In this document: piece by piece, positions 11,101 to 23,013 of the stretch
Layout of the letters: every line of letters begins with the position of its first letter
How positions within the stretch are numbered: position 1 is the first letter of the stretch
From: Phytophthora hibernalis
Taxonomy: Eukaryota; Oomycota; Peronosporomycetes; Peronosporales; Peronosporaceae
Direction: 5' to 3'
Assembly (NCBI GenBank): GCA_012656075.1
Contig: JAAKBF010000151.1
Coordinates: 1,054,001 to 1,118,000 of the forward strand
DNA length: 64,000 nt
Translations under genes and position numbers: made by a program
The notes under the pieces: model-generated
Seen by the model: the letters and a program-made list of their open reading frames with translations, nothing else
What the model was told of the DNA's origin: nothing
The model's database searches: none

Positions 11101-13826
11101 TATAGTGCCTGGTCGGCGCTGTGTACAGTCCATGTTTTGTTCCTTATCCAATCCCCAAGAGGTTTCCGCGCCGCTTGCTTCACTGTATCTCGAGCGGGGT
11201 TCGCAATTTTTACTGCTTTGTGCAGTTTCAAAACATTCACACACGATCTTGTGCTGGGTCTCTTTTCAAGAGCTACACAATTGACGTTGTGCTTTCTCAA
11301 GACAGTCAAGGTTCAAGGTTCACGGCGTCCGATTTGTATTTGGATTATATCCATCGTCCAGATGAAATTGAAGTGTGTAACCTGATGGATTTCGCTCGCT
11401 TATATCGGAGAGAGAAAATCAGCGGGGCCTGCAGTTTATGGCTCTTCATCCACAGCATAAAACACACAGTAATCATTCGCGGGATGTGCCTGTCGTTCCC
11501 AACACGTTGGGAAAAGACTTCCTGATATGCGGAGTCCAAACATCAGTGATCAACAAAAGTGTGATTTCCAGCAGGCAATGCTTGTCCTATTTCATCCGTT
11601 TCGAGGGTTGGAAGATTTGCGACTTGCAAGTTATCGCCCATTTAACGAATTTTACAAAGATTGATGGGAAAACTACGCCACAACTGGAGCGCGTGTTTTT
11701 AGAGCATTCAATTACTATTACTTGTCTCGGGAACTTGCACAGCAGCGCTTGAACGATGACATGGAAAGATATATGAGCTGTGTTGAAGACGCGCCCAATG
11801 ACTGCTCTGATTGTGGCTCGAACAGCGATTCAGTTTGTTACTTCGAGCCTGAAGATGACCAATCCGTAGATAGCCATCAAATCTGGGATGATACAGCTCT
11901 TCTAGCAGCTCCAACCCCTTATAGTACAAGTTATACAACTGAAATAAGCCGGGCGCTATCTGCCGCGGGACTATCGGCCAGTTCTCAGCAGGAGTTCGAT
12001 CATGAGGATTCAGTGTACACTGCAATAGGACTCGATTCACTTGAGAGCGCAATTGCAGCAGCCGAAGATAGTTTATCCGCCCAGGAAAAAGCGTCCGCCT
12101 CTCACTGTGCTATCCGGCACGACGATTTATTTCCCAGCCGAGTTCACTTGTTGGCATGCGCGATTGCAGGTGCTAACACTTGGATTGATCCAGACACGCT
12201 GCCTCCCCGTCTATCGACCCTATGGAATTTAACGCTTCCTTATCGGACCTTTCCAGGCATTTTTGCCTGAACGAAAAACAACACAAGGCATTTATTCGTG
12301 TCGGCTGGCCCTTTTTGCCATCCGTCTTATCCGAGGCGCCGAATACTGTTGACCAGGTGATCGCATTTCTCGGAGGAGGGCCTGGTACCGGGAAAAGTCA
12401 GGTAAAATGGGCCTTACAAGCGCTGCTTCATCTTGGGTATGTGAAGATGCAATACGAACCGTTGCATACCAAGGTGTTGCCACCGAGGCTGCAAACGGCC
12501 AAACCATTCACAAACTTTTCCAATGGGGAATCAGCAAAGGGTCCCACAGAAAACGGTACACGGCTCTTGACAAATAGCAATTCGCCAGATTAAAACTACT
12601 TATCATGGATGAGGTTTCTACGACGGATGCTAAACTTATCGGTATGATGGATATTGCTCTTCGCGCCCTCAAGAATGAGCCTAACAAACGTTTTGGCGGG
12701 GTGCATATTTTATTCGCCGGGGATTGGCTGCAGCTATTGCCCGTAGCAGGACACCCATCATTCGTGGAACAGACGCCCCCTCCAACTCCACGTAGAGAAT
12801 CAGCACAGACCGCGGATGACGCAACTACCGTCTATTTGCTCCGCCAACGTGGGATAGAAGCCTACCGCGATATAAACGAAGTGGTAATGCTGGAAGTGAA
12901 TATGCGTCATCGCGGCGACCCAGTTTGGCGGGATATTTTGGCACGGTGGCGTGTTGGTGACTACAGGCAGGAAGACGTTGATCTGGTAAACTTTCTCTGT
13001 GCAAACAAAAAGAGTGGCAAGTCGCAGCATCGACGTATAAAGGCGTTCTGCCCAATACTCGTGACCTCCAATGCGATTCGCGTCGAATTCAATAATCTAG
13101 CAGCCGTGGAGTATTGCAAGCAAACCAAGCAAGCCCTCCATTATTTTCCCGCGATTGTTACTCGGCGACGTTTTGACCTCTCGCAGAACCAGCGCAACAG
13201 TTTGGTTCATATCAGAAGTGATAAAACCGGTGGACTACCTATGGTAATGCTGCTAGCCGTGGGCTTGCCGATGCTGTGCACTAAAAATATGTCGCGTGCG
13301 CTTCATTTGGCCAACGGCACACTTGGCACGGTAGTCCGGTTTCGAACCGCCATCGGTGACACCGTCCGCGTCCGTGACTGTGGTCAATACGAATCTCATT
13401 TCTTCACTAAGCCGGCCGAGATCGTTTTTCTTCAATTTACGAACGGACCCTCTCCCAAGCAATTATCGTGCGCGGTGTTCCTGTTGGCGTATCCCCGTCC
13501 GCCTTCGAAATAACAGCGGTGTGAAAATATCTATTCGCGATAGCTCCTTCTCCGTCACTGTGGGTCAGGTACCCCTAGTTCCTGCTTTTGCCTTGACGAC
13601 CGAGAAATGTCAAGGCCTCGCCATGGAAAAGGTTGTCATCGGCCCGTTGCGACATTATACCCGCCGTCAGCCGCAGCGCTCTTTGTTCTACGTCGCTGTT
13701 ACCAGGGTGAAATCTCTACAGCACATGTTTCTCCTGGAGCCGCTAACACTTGATGTTTTGGTTTACTTTAAACCTTCAGAAGCGGTTCTTGCCGAAACCC
13801 AGCGCCTTCACCGAGTTGAGGTATAG
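8117..13826 (+). mobile_element. Helitron (RepHel) rolling-circle transposon, degenerate
   Basis: All hallmarks of a RepHel protein occur in order on the plus strand, but over several frames. They are a Cys-rich N-terminal zinc-finger region (8117-8683), a Helitron-like N domain (CELFPFGRGG, about 9400), the HUH nuclease motif (LHGHMLVWV, about 10,180), the two-tyrosine motif (YYMMKYTTK, about 10,990) and a C-terminal Pif1-type helicase (12.2-13.8 kb). A GT-AG intron of about 90 nt fits at about 10,881-10,973, restoring AVEG-PEKTYYMM. The frames have stops and shifts, so it is probably not autonomous. I could not fix the 5' TC or 3' CTRR ends; the coordinates cover only the coding remains. 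Confidence 0.9.
12222..13826 (+). pseudogene. Helitron Pif1-like helicase domain
   Basis: This is the SF1B helicase half of the RepHel protein. Walker A is GGGPGTGKS (about 12,374). Walker B is the MDEVS segment at about 12,605. The motif FAGDWLQLLPV follows, and the C-terminal motifs (LTTEKCQGLAMEKV, FYVAVTRVKSL) lie at 13.6-13.7 kb. It would unwind DNA during rolling-circle transposition. The frame is interrupted after Walker A (12,593-12,605) and again near 13,500. Confidence 0.88.
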
Positions 13827-16800
13827 TGTGATCGTCGTCATCAACACCTCGTCATTTAGTATTACCTGAGTCAACTACATTTTGCAAAACATGGCACTCC
13901 ACGTCTACTTACACTCACTCATCGATAGACAACATATACTTCAAGTAGTATCAAGCAAGCTGTTTTGAGATTAATTAAGAAAGTAATGAAAGCCTCTTTG
14001 TCCTTGCCTGGGCGCAAGCTACAGCGCCCAATCCAACCTGCCTTACTCGTCCGACGGGCGATTTTGAATCGAGTAATGGTTGTAAGGTAGATGCACCGGT
14101 AGCATGTACCTGGACTTGACATTGCCTCGCATCCAAGGTCGCTTGATATTATCCGCCCGCGATTTTATAATCCTGCATTATTCTCATCCAGACAGAACGC
14201 TGGACACGGGCACGACTTCGTCAGGCAGTGTGTGGTCTATGTCCTGTGGACTGGCCATCATACCAGTTCTGCTTGTTGTCGACTCACCGGGGAGTAATTA
14301 GTAAATGCACAGGCTAGCATCCGAGTTGATACACCTTCAGTCCGGTACTTGGATCCAAACGCCCCATACCAAATAAAAACCGCCAGGGTGTGGTAAAGTT
14401 CACGCCATGCACTTAACGTACAAGTTATGATCAATCCGAATAAAACCTCGTGTGTCTTTGTCCGCTCCCGATTGCAGCCTCGCGTGTAATGTAGCCATCA
14501 AGTGTTGTTTGCTTAAACCTTGCGCGTTTCACTTCGCACCTTGCGCCTGTTGATTTGCGCTCCATCGGGGGCAGCGGAACTGTTTTTCCGCGTCAAGACA
14601 TGCAGTCGAAGTTCTTCCATCAACAGGGCAATAAAAGCGCTCGAAACAAGAAAGAAAGAAAAATCCAGGAAACCACTGCCGCTTATAACACTCGATCGGA
14701 CCACATTCGTCATTATTGCAAGGGACGCGCAAGTCGATCAACTCAATTGTCTGAACATGCAGGACCACCAATTACTGGAGGTGGCTGTACCGGTATCGAC
14801 GGTGGGCGGTGGCGTCGGTACGACTACTTCGTTAAAGTGATACCAGATCCTGGAAACCCGCTTCCACGTACACACAAACGCCTGAATTTCAGAGCTTCTT
14901 CGTGCAACGCGCGACTTTGTTTTCATAGTGAAACTCGTATATTTACGCTTATTTGAATACCGAGCTCATTGAACACTTCCAGCGTGCCGCAATTGATCTA
15001 ACTGTCAATGGCAGGCACAACCCGGCCGTTCCAGTTGCGATGATCACTTACCTCTTGCGATCTTTCATAGGAATCGACAGAACAACTTTCCATAGGTAGT
15101 CTTGCCTCTGCGCAACCTGAAACGCGCAGGGGTGTTGACGATTTCGCGCCATTATCTAATGGAATGATAGATATAATGGCGCGAATCGTCAGCACCCTGC
15201 GCGCTTCAGGCCGCTCTGTGATAGAGCCTGTCGGGATTGAAGTTGGTGCCGTAAGATAATGAGTGGGATCCCTATATCTTTCATGATCTGCCTGCATTAC
15301 GTGAACACATTGCCCAAGCTAGTAACCAATCAGCGCATAGCGCTGACAATATTGACCGATTCGGACCCAATATCAGCCAATGAGAATGTGCGACCGATAT
15401 ATTGAAGCAAGTACCGTGGTCTATGAAAGGGGGACATTTTGCCTCCTATCACCACTGTGCGGAAGGGACACCAGCTCTGGCGAGTACAGTGTTTTATGAA
15501 AGGGGTCATTTTGCCCCCTTCATGACTTAACATCTTGGCTTGTATGGTATACTCTAATTAAGTAAAAATACCGCGTTCACGAAAGGGTTAACAATATCTA
15601 ATTGTTTTAGTCATTTCAAATGTATTATACCGTTTTGTTTTTGCATGACGCAATTACTGCATTTAAAAAGGCGTTGGTAAAAATATTTTAAAGAAGGTTG
15701 AAGAGACCGCAGTGAACAAGTCGACGACTAGTGCGGAAGCAACGCAGGAAAGAGAAGGTTGCGACACTCGAGCGGTCCAATACGCCGATCGAGGATGGTT
15801 TTTCCAATTCCACGGAGAAAGTGACACAATACACCTGAAAATTATTATTAGCAAGTCGAAGTGCGGCCTTATGTATAATAGACAACACTAGAATCACGTC
15901 TTTGTTTTGTCCTTTGGCGTCCTCGTCGAGACATCGTTTAATATGATAATAGAGCAAACGTCAAGCTGCTGAGCTTGCTGCACTTCATAAATTCATGTAA
16001 CCAAAATCTAAATGATTCTGGCTGCACTTCTATGACTGAGTACAAACACTAATGTTTTTGCCTTTTTCTGTCATGGTGCTAAGATACTCGCAACCACGGA
16101 CCAAGAAAGTAGTAGCACGCGTCGGGATTGGTCGCTTAGGATTTTCTTGAGGTGCCTGCTTAAATTGATATCTTGATCAATCTGTCCTAAGTGTCAGAAG
16201 ATTTGCTGTCTGCAACTCCCTATCCACCCCGGATGTCTCATGCAGGGAATTCATTGAAAACGCCAGGTTGGCTACACAAGTATACTGAGATCAAGTCTAA
16301 ACGCACTACGAAACTGGTTGCCGCTCATTTTTTATGCTTGTGTGTGTTTCATTATTCAATGCATTATCCCTTTTCTCAGACGTAGTAGAAAAGCACAAGA
16401 ATTCGTGAGTAAGACAGCTCTCAACAACTGTCATTCTTTATCGCTAACTCGTATCCGATGGTGTACAGTGACACCATATAAAATGGATTAGAAAAAACAC
16501 GAAACTGGTCGCTGACCTTAGTAAAAAGTATAGAGTAAATTTGATGCCTATCGAACCTGATATCTGACAGGCGGGATTTGATACTACCTAGCCGCTAGGT
16601 TAGCGAGGATGAAAGCAGCTCGTAATGGATGTCTAAGTAGTTTTCTTCTTGGTCGAGACAATTTTTTCGGCACTCGTAACTGCAGCTTCTGAAGCAGCTT
16701 TTCATCGAGATGAGGGTGCTCTGGCAGCCAAATGTAGTGCCGTAGTTTCAGGTGGTTACCGGTACGATTATTTTTGCGTCAAGTGTTGGGTTTACATGTT

Positions 16801-16852
16801 AGATTGGACTGTGGTTACCGTCTACTGCCAAATCTGATAGTATTGTTTTACC
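13827..16852. other. Gene-free spacer between Helitron and copia element
   Basis: No gene is recognisable. It contains a fold-back repeat (15,116-15,210), two related 27-nt direct repeats (15,421-15,447 and 15,494-15,519, core ATGAAAGGGG) and a copy of the 22-nt repeat also seen at 2332 (16,499-16,520). Confidence 0.4.
15116..15210. repeat. Fold-back repeat (about 39-bp arms, 17-nt loop)
   Basis: The left arm (15,116-15,155) and right arm (15,173-15,210) are near-perfect inverted copies, with a few mismatches and indels. They include CGCGCAGG and GCGCCATTAT blocks. The length and tight loop suggest a fold-back MITE. No target-site duplication could be assigned. Confidence 0.7.
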
Positions 16853-17264
16853 TGTTAAAGTGAATTAATCCCTTTATTCGTTCAATTTGCTTTACTGATT
16901 GCTTATACCTCTATCCTAATGATATCTAACAGACGTGCTCAGTCTGAAGCCAAATCGGAAATGAGGACACTCGTCCTCGCTTCCTGGTTTTGCTTCTGTT
17001 CCTCATCGCACAAATATTTGCCTCTCTAGAGAGGAGGCTGGAGCCAATCCTTATTGACTCGTTACCAATCAGCTGGTATATACCATAGACAATGATCGAC
17101 ACTTGACTATAAATCATACTAAAACCAATATAATTTATTTAATATGTCTGGCCCTGTGCTTCTGAACCTATCCCAGGGATCGCCTGTCCGGTCTCCTTAC
17201 CGAACAGTTGGGCCCTGGTGCTGCCGTTCCGCACCGGACCTTCTACTCGAAGCTCCGCCTAACA
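16853..17264 (-). repeat. Copia 3' LTR (intact)
   Basis: 412 bp, starting TGTTAAAGTG and ending CCTAACA. It is the downstream LTR relative to the minus-strand gag-pol. A purine-rich minus-strand tract lies just inside it. Confidence 0.8.
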
Positions 17265-17579
17265 CTCCCACTAAGTGTGAAGTGATGCTGCGCAACGTGT
17301 TCATGGAGAAGTGCCGCAGCCAAATTGAAGCGATGCAAGCTGCGACTGTGCCCGCAAATTAGGGCTAGCCAGCATCTGGGCAAGCGCAAGGCGCGTGGCA
17401 ATAATCGCAAGGTTGAGGCGCAGAACACTGACCGCAATGAGGACAATTGCTACTACTGTGATGGGAAGTACAACAAGGACGGTGCGTTTTACATGAAACG
17501 CCACTGTCCCAAGATGTGCATTTACGTGAAAGGCAAGCGTGTGGTTGCCCCGTCCAGGCGCATGGCTCGATGTCCTTAG
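17144..17579 (+). other. Plus-strand frames with a Cys/His cluster, beside the copia LTR
   Basis: Two overlapping plus-strand frames (17,144-17,362, starting inside the LTR, and 17,325-17,579) encode a basic stretch and a Cys/His-rich segment (NCYYCDGKYNKDG, then HCPKMC). It runs opposite to the copia pol gene. It could be a fragment of another element's nucleocapsid or pure coincidence. No known domain is recognised. Confidence 0.2.
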
Positions 17580-17602
17580 GTCTTTGATCCCTATAAGTTC
17601 TC

Positions 17603-20600
17603 TCAACTTTGCGAACTGATTCGTTGGTTTAGGATATCCGCTGCCATGTCATCTGTCCAGCAGTAGTGAATGTCCAGCCTTCCTTCCTCTACGAGATCTC
17701 TTGTAAACAAATATCTTATTTGAATGTGTTTTGTGGCTTGATGGTTGCCTGCATTCTTTACTGTGCTGATGGCGGATTTGCTATCACACCATACCTGCAC
17801 TGGTTGCTCTTGAGGAAATCCCATTTCTCTTATTAGGTACCATAGCCACTCACTTTCCTTTGCTCCTTCACTTAGTGCAATAGCTTCTGCTTCAGCAGTT
17901 GAAAGTGATACGGATGCCTGTTGGCTGCTACGCCATGATATGCTGGTGCCGGTCATCGTGATAACATACCCTGTAACCGACTTACGTTCTTTGGGTTGAC
18001 ACGCGAAACTTGCGTCTGTGTACACTTCATACGTCACCTCTATCGATTTTCTATCAAGAAGGAGACCGTACGTCGACGTCCCTTTCAAGTATTTGAGTAC
18101 ACGCCTAGCCGTTTCCCAGTGCGTTTCATTGTAGCAAGACATAAACTTGCTCTGTTCTCTGACTGCGTTTGCAATATCTGGTCTGGTTCCTATCACCAGA
18201 TACTGTAGTGACCCGACAATCCCTCGATAGTCACATTTCTGGGCTGCGATTTGCAGACAAGTTCGTCTATGGCATTAGTTCGACATTTTTGACCTGCGGT
18301 GTCGAAACTGGGGCACTCTTTTCCATATTGAACTTTCTCAGTAGTTCCTGCACGTACTTGTGCTGTGATATTGTCGTCGTCTGTTGCTCTGGATTCCTAC
18401 GGACCTCCATCTGTAAGATATAATGGATGTCTCCAGATTTTCCATCTTGAATCTCGCCGAGAGATCCCTTTTGAGCTTATTGATCAGTCCCATATCACGA
18501 GTCATGATCGTAAGGTCATCAACATAGACAACCACGATTATCCAATTCTCTCCCACTTTTTGAACATAGATGAAATACGCTTTGTTGCATTGGACAAAAC
18601 CAAAACCAGTGAAAAATCGGTGAAGGACTCCATACCAGATCTTAGGTGCCTGCTTTAACCCATAATTGCTCTTTTAAGCTCACAAACCAGTCTTTAATGG
18701 CCAGCTAATTTATAGCCTGGAGGTTGATGCATGAACACCTTCTGTTCTCCGTCCATGGACCCGTTAAGAAATGTCGTACTTACATCTATTTGGTGAATGT
18801 GGCAATTCAATATGGTCCCAATGGCTAATACGAGCCGTAATGACTCAAAAGAGCCTTAGGCGCATATACATCATCACAATTCACACCGTATTCCTGATGA
18901 TTGGCTTGTGCGACTAATCGCGCTTTAAATCGTTCCATAGTTCCGTCCGCATTATACTTCACAGCAAGAACCCAATGACACGGCAGTGCCTTTTGGCCAG
19001 GTGGTAAGCGCGTTAGCTTCCACGTACCGTTCTCGAGTAGCGACTGGTATTCTAAATCCAGTGCTTGCTGCCACTGTTTTCTGTGACTACCCGTAAGGGC
19101 TTCTTTCCGACTTTTGGGAACTGATATACTGTTTCCAATATGATCCACCGCGATCTCTTTATCGATGAGTGTTTGAAAACACTTACAGTCCGAGTACCTT
19201 GTAGGAATCTTCCGGGTTCGCGGTGGTCGGGTTGGTGCCACCTCGCGAAGTCCCGTTTTCTCCTTGGCTGACCATGGACTCCCACTGTTCCAGACAGCTG
19301 CTTTGCTTTGCGTTTGACTCCCACTGCTCCTGGCAATTCCGGCGAGGTTGGTGTCACATTTGATGCATCTTGCTCCTCTATCTCGCTCGATGGCGGATGT
19401 GCAAGAGAGTCAACGTCCTGAAGCTCATCTGGCGTCAGTTTCTCCTGCTCTTTCCCAAAAGACCGTGTTATTATGTTTGAGCAGTTTTCCGTGTCAAACG
19501 TCACTGGCCTAGCAACAATGAACTTATTGTTGTGTGTATCCAGTTGCCTAAACCCTTTTTATCTTCGGATATACCGAGGAATCTGTCCTTGATTGCTCGT
19601 GCTGCCAGCTTCTTGTCCTTACGGACAGCCTCTGGCACGTAGGCAAAGCACACGCACCCCCACACCTGGAGTGTCCTTTTATCCGGATGTGTCCCTTTCA
19701 ATAATTCATATGGTCTCCGGTTCTTTAGGCGACTCGTTGGGGTGCAGTTTTGCACGTAGGTCATGTATTTGAGTGCCTCCGGCCACCATCGGGCTGTCAT
19801 GTTTGCATCCCGTAGGGCACATCGTACTTTTCCCATTTTTGTTTGGTGGTCTCTCTCAGCCGATCCATTTTCTTCTGGGGTGTACGAATTAGAGGTCTGA
19901 AACGCTATCCCTTTGCCTGTGCAGAATGTCTTTAACGCTGAGTTGACAAATTCCGTGCCACCATCAGATCTGATGCGCCTTATTGTAAAATTTCCCTCTC
20001 TTTCTAGTTGTGTCAGTAACTCTTTGACTTTTACCTGTACCTCCGTTTTCTTTCGAAGTACATATGTCGAACGCCATGATGTCTGATCGTCAGTGATACT
20101 GAGAAAGTATCTGATAGAGCCTGCTGTCCCATACACTCCTAGTTTCTTCATGGATCCATTAGTATCCATGTGAATAGTACTAATGGGCTGTCTGTCTCTG
20201 GTACCAACCATATTCCTGTAGCTCATCCTATGCATCTTCATTTCTGTGCAGGTATGGCAAAAGAAAGGCACCTTCGTGAGCGCCACCATACTAAAGCTAG
20301 GTAGGCCTGGTATCAGGTTGCCACTCATAACCTCTATTAACTTTTCTCTATAGAGGTGTTCTAATTTTACATGCCACTCTATGAAGGCAGCTTTGACCTG
20401 AGTATACCCTTCCAGCCTTAGAGGCACTGCAGGTCTTGCCTGTACTGCAGAACAGTATATCTGTCTGTCTCTTAGAGTACGAGCCTGTATATAGTAGACC
20501 CCATTAACGGCAATGGCTACAAAAACCAGCACGTGTTTCCAAAGGACAAATTTGTACCAACCTCTACCACTCTCTACGATTTGATAACCTGTCTTCTTGA

Positions 20601-21925
20601 GTTAATACTCATTTAGTATATTTTCTTTGGCTTCTGGTACTGATGCCATGGTATCGAAACGGAACGGTTTGATACCGCCCGGACCCCCAAAATAGAGTTG
20701 AACAGAGCCAACATGTGTATTGCTTAGTTTACTGCCTTCTCCGAACGCAAAGCTAAACTCTTGGCTGGGTTGTGTGCGCACAAACAGCGACGTATCAGAA
20801 GTTAGCCCGTAGCCGCATCCGGAGTCTAACACCCAATCAGAACACGCCACGTCAGTCTTATCTCTTTCCATCAATTCAGGGTACAAATGTCTTACCGTCT
20901 TTTCGATGTTCGCCGACGCTTTCACGATGTTGCTGGAAGCTTCCGTCACCTTTCCAACAAGGGCCAGCAGGTGGCTCGGCGCAAAGTCGTCCACATCGCT
21001 ATCGTCATCAAAAACGACCGGCGATCTTGGGGTTGGGGGAGGGGACAGCATCGGCGCATCCTCGTCCGCCTTGTCCTGTTCCGGCGTCAGCGTGTCGCTT
21101 GAAGCTGGACCTGGCTCGTCCGTCATGGTTTGAGCGACCGCAACACTCTTGGACACGCTGATTGGCTGCAATAGCGCCACATCTGCGGGAATCTCCACGC
21201 GAGCTGCCTTGGCCTATTAATTTGAAGCCATCTTTGCGCACTTGACATGAGCCAAGTGAAATGGCCCGCTGTTGTACTCCACATGGTTCCCCAATACTGG
21301 CTTGGGAACAGGACAGAATCCTCATAGCCGCAAGCTGGTTGGGAATCATGGTGACACCGTTCAGCGCTTCCCGCGACTGACGGTTGATCCGATTGCGCGC
21401 CTCCTTGACGCACAAGACCAGCCCGCCCACTTTCTTGAAGTCCATAGCCAGGGCCGCTTCGAACCTCGCAAGCAATTTGACCATTCCTTGGGCATTTGAA
21501 TCACCGTAAATTGTATCCAGTCGCTGCCATACCACATAGAGCATGTTGTCGTTGAACGACGAGCGTAGTGACTCCAGGTGCGCACGGGGCAGAGTCTGAC
21601 TCAGTTGAGCCCGGATGTACGTATCTTGGTCGCCTAGCGTCACCTGCTGAAAGCGGTACGCTTTCTGCGTCACTTCATCGTCGTCATGCATCGGACGAGG
21701 GATCTCGCAGTTGTTGCGCAGCAAATCTTCATACCCGAAAGATGGCTCGGCTAACCATTTGATGATAGCCTCGCGGCGCATAGCTGCACTTTTCTGTCGC
21801 AGGTGGTCGATGATTAGGTCCTTCCACACCCCAAACTGGTTGGTGGCCTTCGGGAAGACCAGTCTTTCAAACGAGCCGTTAGCTGTGTTGCTGGCCGTTG
21901 TTTCTTGTAATGTCTTGTACTTCAC
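17603..21925 (-). pseudogene. Copia gag-pol polyprotein, interrupted
   Basis: Read 5' to 3' on the minus strand. Gag covers 21.9-21.2 kb. The aspartic protease has WVLDSGCGYGLT at about 20.8 kb. The integrase at 20.5-19.5 kb has the zinc-binding HHCC region and the catalytic motifs HMDTNG, SDGGTEF and PEENGSAER. Reverse transcriptase follows (KALPCHWVLAVKYNADG; active site YVDD at about 18.53 kb), and then RNase H (VYTDASFA, STAEAEAIALSEG) to 17.6 kb. The order protease-integrase-RT-RNase H defines copia. The frame breaks at least five times, and there is a stop between protease and integrase (about 20,600). The natural end (KLRELIGIKDL) lies in another frame just past 17,603. Confidence 0.9.
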
Positions 21926-21933
21926 ACTTGAAA

Positions 21934-22826
21934 TGTTAAAGTGAATACCGACATTTCCTTGTCATAAGGGCAAAGCTGTTTCTACCAATCACAAGACGCG
22001 ATATGTAGCAGCGTTGTTTGTTTTGTCATAAGGGCCCATGGTACCGTACAATGCATTTTAAAGTACGACGCGTTATGATTGGCTCAGCCTCATTTTTCAA
22101 CCAAATGGATGGCAGGAGGTTGGTGACACCTCTGGCGCTTAACGCCGCAGCACACATGAAATCCATGGGCAAAGAGGGTGTAGAATGCAAAGCGCTAGCA
22201 AGTTATTGACCAGTCTGTCTCGCAATACCTGGTAGAGCTGTTTTAGAGTGGTGGACGACCGACACCAGTACTTTGCATCCTGTCATCACACCTTGGAGGC
22301 GCGACGAGACTTGTTGTCTACAGTTAATTTCCGATTCGGTACGACGCATTTCGTTTTGTCGGATTAACACAGTAACCCTATCCACAAACGCATTTGGATA
22401 CGCCCTCATGACAAGGAAATACCGGTAAGTCCCTTTATTCGTTCAATTTGCTTTACTGATTGCTTATACCTCTATCCTAATGATATCTAACAGACGTGCT
22501 CAGTCTGAAGCCAAATCGGAAATGAGGACACTCGTCCTCGCTTCCTGGTTTTGCTTCTGTTCCTCATCGCACAAATATTTGCCTCTCTAGAGAGGAGGCT
22601 GGAGCCAATCCTTATTGACTCGTTACCAATCAGCTGGTATATACCATAGACAATGATCGACACTTGACTATAAATCATACTAAAACCAATATAATTTATT
22701 TAATATGTCTGGCCCTGTGCTTCTGAACCTATCCCAGGGATCGCCTGTCCGGTCTCCTTACCGAACAGTTGGGCCCTGGTGCTGCCGTTCCGCACAGGAG
22801 CTTCTACTCAAATCATCTGCCTAACA
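21934..22826 (-). repeat. Copia 5' LTR, split by a MITE
   Basis: It matches the 3' LTR on both sides of the MITE. The outer 30 bp (22,796-22,826) differ from the other LTR more than the remainder, which is unusual for a single insertion. Confidence 0.78.
21948..22425. mobile_element. MITE inserted in the copia LTR (TA target duplication)
   Basis: 478 bp flanked by TA on both sides (21,946-21,947 and 22,426-22,427). The terminal inverted repeats are about 22 bp (CCGACATTTCCTTGTCAT left, CCGGTATTTCCTTGTCAT on the right complement). The uninterrupted LTR at the left end of the element shows the empty site. It has no coding capacity. A TA duplication fits a Tc1/mariner-mobilised MITE. Confidence 0.8.
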
Positions 22827-22970
22827 ATACATGATGCGGTCGTTGTCCACGGCTGCAGATTAATCTGTATCGAGGAGACCGTGCTCCTTGTTCTGACCAA
22901 TTTCACTTCCGTGTCATGCCACATATACGGCATGAGTTAGCAGCAACTTGGCTTCAACATCGGGTGTGCT

Positions 22971-23013
22971 CGCTTAATGTGGGTGATAGTGTCACTATCA
23001 CCCACATTAAGCG
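22971..23013. repeat. Perfect 43-bp palindrome
   Basis: Two 21-nt arms, CGCTTAATGTGGGTGATAGTG and its exact complement (quoted here only to identify the arm), flank one central T. It lies about 145 bp outside the copia right LTR. It can extrude as a cruciform; its origin is unknown. Confidence 0.9.

Larger units (their letters stand above)
16853..22826 (-). mobile_element. Ty1/copia LTR retrotransposon, minus strand
   Basis: Two long terminal repeats with ends TGTTA...TAACA (16,853-17,264 and 21,934-22,826) enclose a minus-strand gag-pol. The right LTR is longer because a 478-bp MITE sits inside it. Without the MITE both are about 412 bp, and I see no difference in the 366 bp compared (16,869-17,234 against 22,430-22,795). 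The identity implies a recent insertion, yet the coding region has several frameshifts and a stop. No 5-bp target-site duplication is visible (TTACC left, ATACA right), so the ends may be rearranged. Confidence 0.88.

Noticed and set aside
14010..14029. Helitron 3' terminal hairpin (GGGCGC/GCGCCC)
   Set aside because: A 6-bp stem is present, but no CTRR end follows at the expected distance, so the terminus was not called.
17301..17606. Minus-strand ORF with a hydrophobic stretch, possible envelope-like protein
   Set aside because: The first residues (KLRELIGIKDL) are the natural end of copia pol; the rest is a stop-free run with no supporting feature.
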